Source of the DNA: an uncultured Lachnospiraceae bacterium
GTDB lineage: Bacteria > Bacillota > Clostridia > Lachnospirales > Lachnospiraceae
Length of the DNA stretch: 8,289 bases
Assembly: GCA_902783765.1 (NCBI GenBank)
Contig: CACZSB010000216.1
Span: forward strand, 1-8,289
Reading direction: 5' to 3'
Shown here: positions 6,981-8,289 of the stretch, one piece after another
Layout: every line of letters begins with the position of its first letter
How positions within the stretch are numbered: position 1 is the stretch's first letter
The notes under the pieces: model-generated
Seen by the model: the letters and a program-made list of their open reading frames with translations, nothing else
Told to the model about the DNA's origin: nothing
Database searches by the model: none
Translations under genes and position numbers: made by a program

Positions 6981-7978
6981 CAAAACTATCGCCTGATGAA
7001 CGACGGGAGCTTTTCAGAAATACGGCGGACAAGATGGGGCTTCACGACGCAATTATTGAAAAGGATTTTTGGGTATGTTATACGCTGGATTATCTATTTC
7101 ACCGCTCTCCTTGGAAGGAACACATCACATTCAAGGGCGGAACAAGCCTGTCGAAAGCATATGATTTAATCAACCGCTTTTCAGAGGATATTGATCTGAT
7201 ACTGGATTGGCGTTTGCTTGGTTACGGTCTGGACGAGCCGTGGGAAACTCGATCTAACACAAAGCAGGATGCGTTCAACAAGGAGGCAAATGTTCGGGCA
7301 GAGAAATTCTTGCGAGATATAGTTTGCCCGACAATGAAAGACGATTTATCACAGGATCTTGGCTATGATGCAAGCATTTACATAGACAAGAAGGACGGCC
7401 AAACAATTATCTTTGCTTATCCAAGCCTGTTTGAAAACGCTTCTACACTAAAAGTGATCAGATTGGAAATCGGCGCGCTGGCCGCATGGACGCCCGCGCA
7501 TGATGCTCTTATAACACCGTATGCGGCCACATATTATCCGGCCGTATTCGAGCAAAATGCCACGAAGGTTCTTACTGTCCTGCCAGAGCGTACTTTCTGG
7601 GAAAAGGCAACAATCCTTCACCACGAAGCAAATCGACCGGAACACCTTTCAATGCCTAGGCGGTATTCAAGGCATTACTATGACCTTTATCGAATGGCGG
7701 AGACGACTGTAAAAGAGGCAGCTTTTGGTAATTTGGAGTTGCTGAAAAAGGTGGTCGAGTTTAAGATGAAGTTCTATCCCCGGGGGTGGGCAAATTATCC
7801 AGAGGCAGTTCCAGGGACCTTGAAACTTGTTCCACCGCCTTATCGTTTTTCGGGCTTATTGGAAGATTATCAGGCGATGGGCGATATGCTCTATGGTGAT
7901 ATTCCGTCTTTTGAAACAGTCATGTATCGGCTTTCGGAGTTGGAACATGAAATCAACGCCTTGCCGCTTACTGTTTAG
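6968..7978 (+). CDS. abiEii: AbiEii/AbiGii-family nucleotidyltransferase toxin
   Basis: This 336-residue protein has the nucleotidyltransferase signature of AbiEii toxins: FKGGTSLSKAY (55-65) followed by SEDIDL (72-77), whose D74 and D76 should bind the metal ions. Further family-like elements are LKVIRLEIG (161-169), RTFWEKATILHHE (208-220) and SRHYYDLYRM (234-243). AbiEii-type proteins transfer nucleotides, and related MenT enzymes modify tRNA and stop translation, halting growth during phage infection. The exact target here is unknown. The ATG at 6968 overlaps the antitoxin gene by 13 bases and has GAGGAGA at 6954-6960, so the two are translated together. Length and motifs are complete, with no frameshift, and the toxin is expected to be active. 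It forms an accessory phage-defence cassette between an ABC operon and a metabolic gene. Confidence 0.9.
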   Translation: MHTVAKLSPDERRELFRNTADKMGLHDAIIEKDFWVCYTLDYLFHRSPWKEHITFKGGTSLSKAYDLINRFSEDIDLILDWRLLGYGLDEPWETRSNTKQDAFNKEANVRAEKFLRDIVCPTMKDDLSQDLGYDASIYIDKKDGQTIIFAYPSLFENASTLKVIRLEIGALAAWTPAHDALITPYAATYYPAVFEQNATKVLTVLPERTFWEKATILHHEANRPEHLSMPRRYSRHYYDLYRMAETTVKEAAFGNLELLKKVVEFKMKFYPRGWANYPEAVPGTLKLVPPPYRFSGLLEDYQAMGDMLYGDIPSFETVMYRLSELEHEINALPLTV

Positions 7979-8144
7979 CTACGGTCAAATGTCGAAAACG
8001 GATAAGAAAAAGGACCAGCTCACTCTCTGAACCTCAACATGAGACAATGCCCAGACGGAGAACTGGCCCTTTTAAATGATCAGATAGGCACTGCGAATAG
8101 TAATAACAGACGGTTTCGGAAAAATGCTCCAGAAACTTCTGTTT
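7979..8144. other. Intergenic region between convergent genes
   Basis: These 166 bases lie between the AbiEii stop and the stop of the minus-strand aminotransferase gene. No open frame here has a convincing ribosome binding site or a recognisable protein. It contains one long imperfect inverted repeat and one short hairpin, both compatible with transcription termination between convergent genes. I see no insertion-sequence ends, tRNA or attachment site. Confidence 0.6.
8001..8073 (-). terminator. Candidate terminator between convergent genes (long-loop inverted repeat)
   Basis: Bases 8008-8021 (AAAAGGACCAGCTC) and 8060-8073 (GAACTGGCCCTTTT) are inverted copies at 12 of 14 positions. In minus-strand RNA both mismatches become G-U pairs, so all 14 positions can pair, and the 3' arm then runs into TTTTTCTTATC. 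This would end transcripts of the minus-strand aminotransferase gene. On the + strand the same repeat ends in TTTT and has two A/C mismatches, so it could also act more weakly after abiEii. The 38-base loop is long for a terminator. Confidence 0.35.
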
Positions 8145-8146
8145 CT
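8131..8146 (-). terminator. Short hairpin at the aminotransferase stop codon
   Basis: AGAAAC (8131-8136) and GTTTCT (8141-8146) form a 6-bp stem with a 4-base loop, touching the stop codon of the minus-strand gene. On the minus strand it is followed six bases later by TTTTT. The stem is A-T rich and weak, so it may only assist the repeat further downstream. Confidence 0.25.
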
Positions 8147-8289
8147 ATGCCTCGAAGGCTTCCTTCAATTCCTTGAACAGCGGCAGGCTTCGCTCTATCA
8201 TGTCCGTGGCCACACAGGTGCTGGCCCGGAAGTACCCGGGACAGCCGAAATCATGCCCCGGCACCACCAACAGATTCTTTTCCTTGGCC
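8145..8289 (-). CDS. C-terminal end of a class I/II PLP-dependent aminotransferase (5' partial)
   Basis: Read on the minus strand from the window edge to TAG (complement of 8145-8147), this gives 47 residues. The central block NLLVVPGHDFGCPGYFRA is followed by IERSLPLFKEL. That pattern, a VPG...FG.PGY.R block followed by a terminal amphipathic helix, is typical of the small domain of aspartate-aminotransferase-fold enzymes. The arginine after GYF corresponds to the conserved residue that binds the substrate carboxylate. Most relatives continue R-[IL]-[SA]-Y-C, whereas this one reads RASTC. The substrate cannot be assigned from the fragment. It is convergent with the AbiE pair and unlikely to be functionally linked to it. 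Confidence 0.85.
   Translation of the reverse strand, partial: AKEKNLLVVPGHDFGCPGYFRASTCVATDMIERSLPLFKELKEAFEA

Noticed and set aside
6286..8146. Possible direct repeat GAAACTT flanking the AbiE cassette (near 6286 and 8132)
   Set aside because: Only about seven bases match, and each copy lies in a terminator-like hairpin, so chance and T-rich composition explain it better than a target-site duplication.
8039..8176. Small + strand open frame of 45 codons starting MRQCPDGE
   Set aside because: There is no ribosome binding site before the ATG, the end overlaps the well-supported minus-strand aminotransferase tail, and the sequence resembles no family I know.
1..8289. CRISPR arrays, tRNA or rRNA genes, insertion sequences
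   Set aside because: No regularly spaced direct repeats, no cloverleaf-like segments and no transposase or terminal inverted repeats were seen on either strand.

Overview
This window looks like chromosomal DNA from a Gram-positive anaerobe of the Clostridia (Lachnospiraceae or Oscillospiraceae-like). The basis is AGGAGG-type ribosome binding sites, tightly packed operons, mid-range G+C, a BlaI/M56 pair of the clostridial type and an AbiE module. The genus cannot be fixed from the sequence alone.

Layout. Bases 1-72 hold the last 23 residues of a membrane protein. A compact control region (124-193) follows, with a sigma-A-like promoter, two palindromic BlaI-type operators and a 20-bp inverted repeat ending in a T-run. 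It drives a four-gene operon on the + strand (201-6267): a BlaI/MecI-family repressor, an M56 (BlaR1/MecR1-like) membrane metalloprotease sensor, and two ABC proteins, each with an N-terminal ATPase fused to a four-helix MacB/FtsX-type permease. The genes overlap or lie within 10 bases of each other. A weak terminator follows.

A second unit (6305-7978) has its own promoter, overlapped by a 9-bp inverted repeat. It encodes an AbiEi-family antitoxin/repressor and an AbiEii nucleotidyltransferase toxin, a type IV toxin-antitoxin system of the kind that gives abortive infection against phage. The last segment (7979-8144) has no convincing gene but contains inverted repeats that could stop transcription from either side. 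The window ends in the C-terminus of a class I/II PLP-dependent aminotransferase on the minus strand.

Proposed working of the main operon (inference). The M56 sensor detects an extracellular signal, activates its cytoplasmic-facing zinc protease and causes loss of the BlaI-like repressor. This frees the promoter, and the two half-transporters, probably a heterodimer, are made. The sensor's C-terminal domain has no recognisable penicillin-binding motif, so the signal is probably not a beta-lactam. A membrane-active peptide or cell-wall antibiotic, or a peptide to be exported, is the more natural guess given MacB/FtsX-type permeases. This resembles a peptide-sensing and detoxification module in which a protease relay replaces the usual two-component system.
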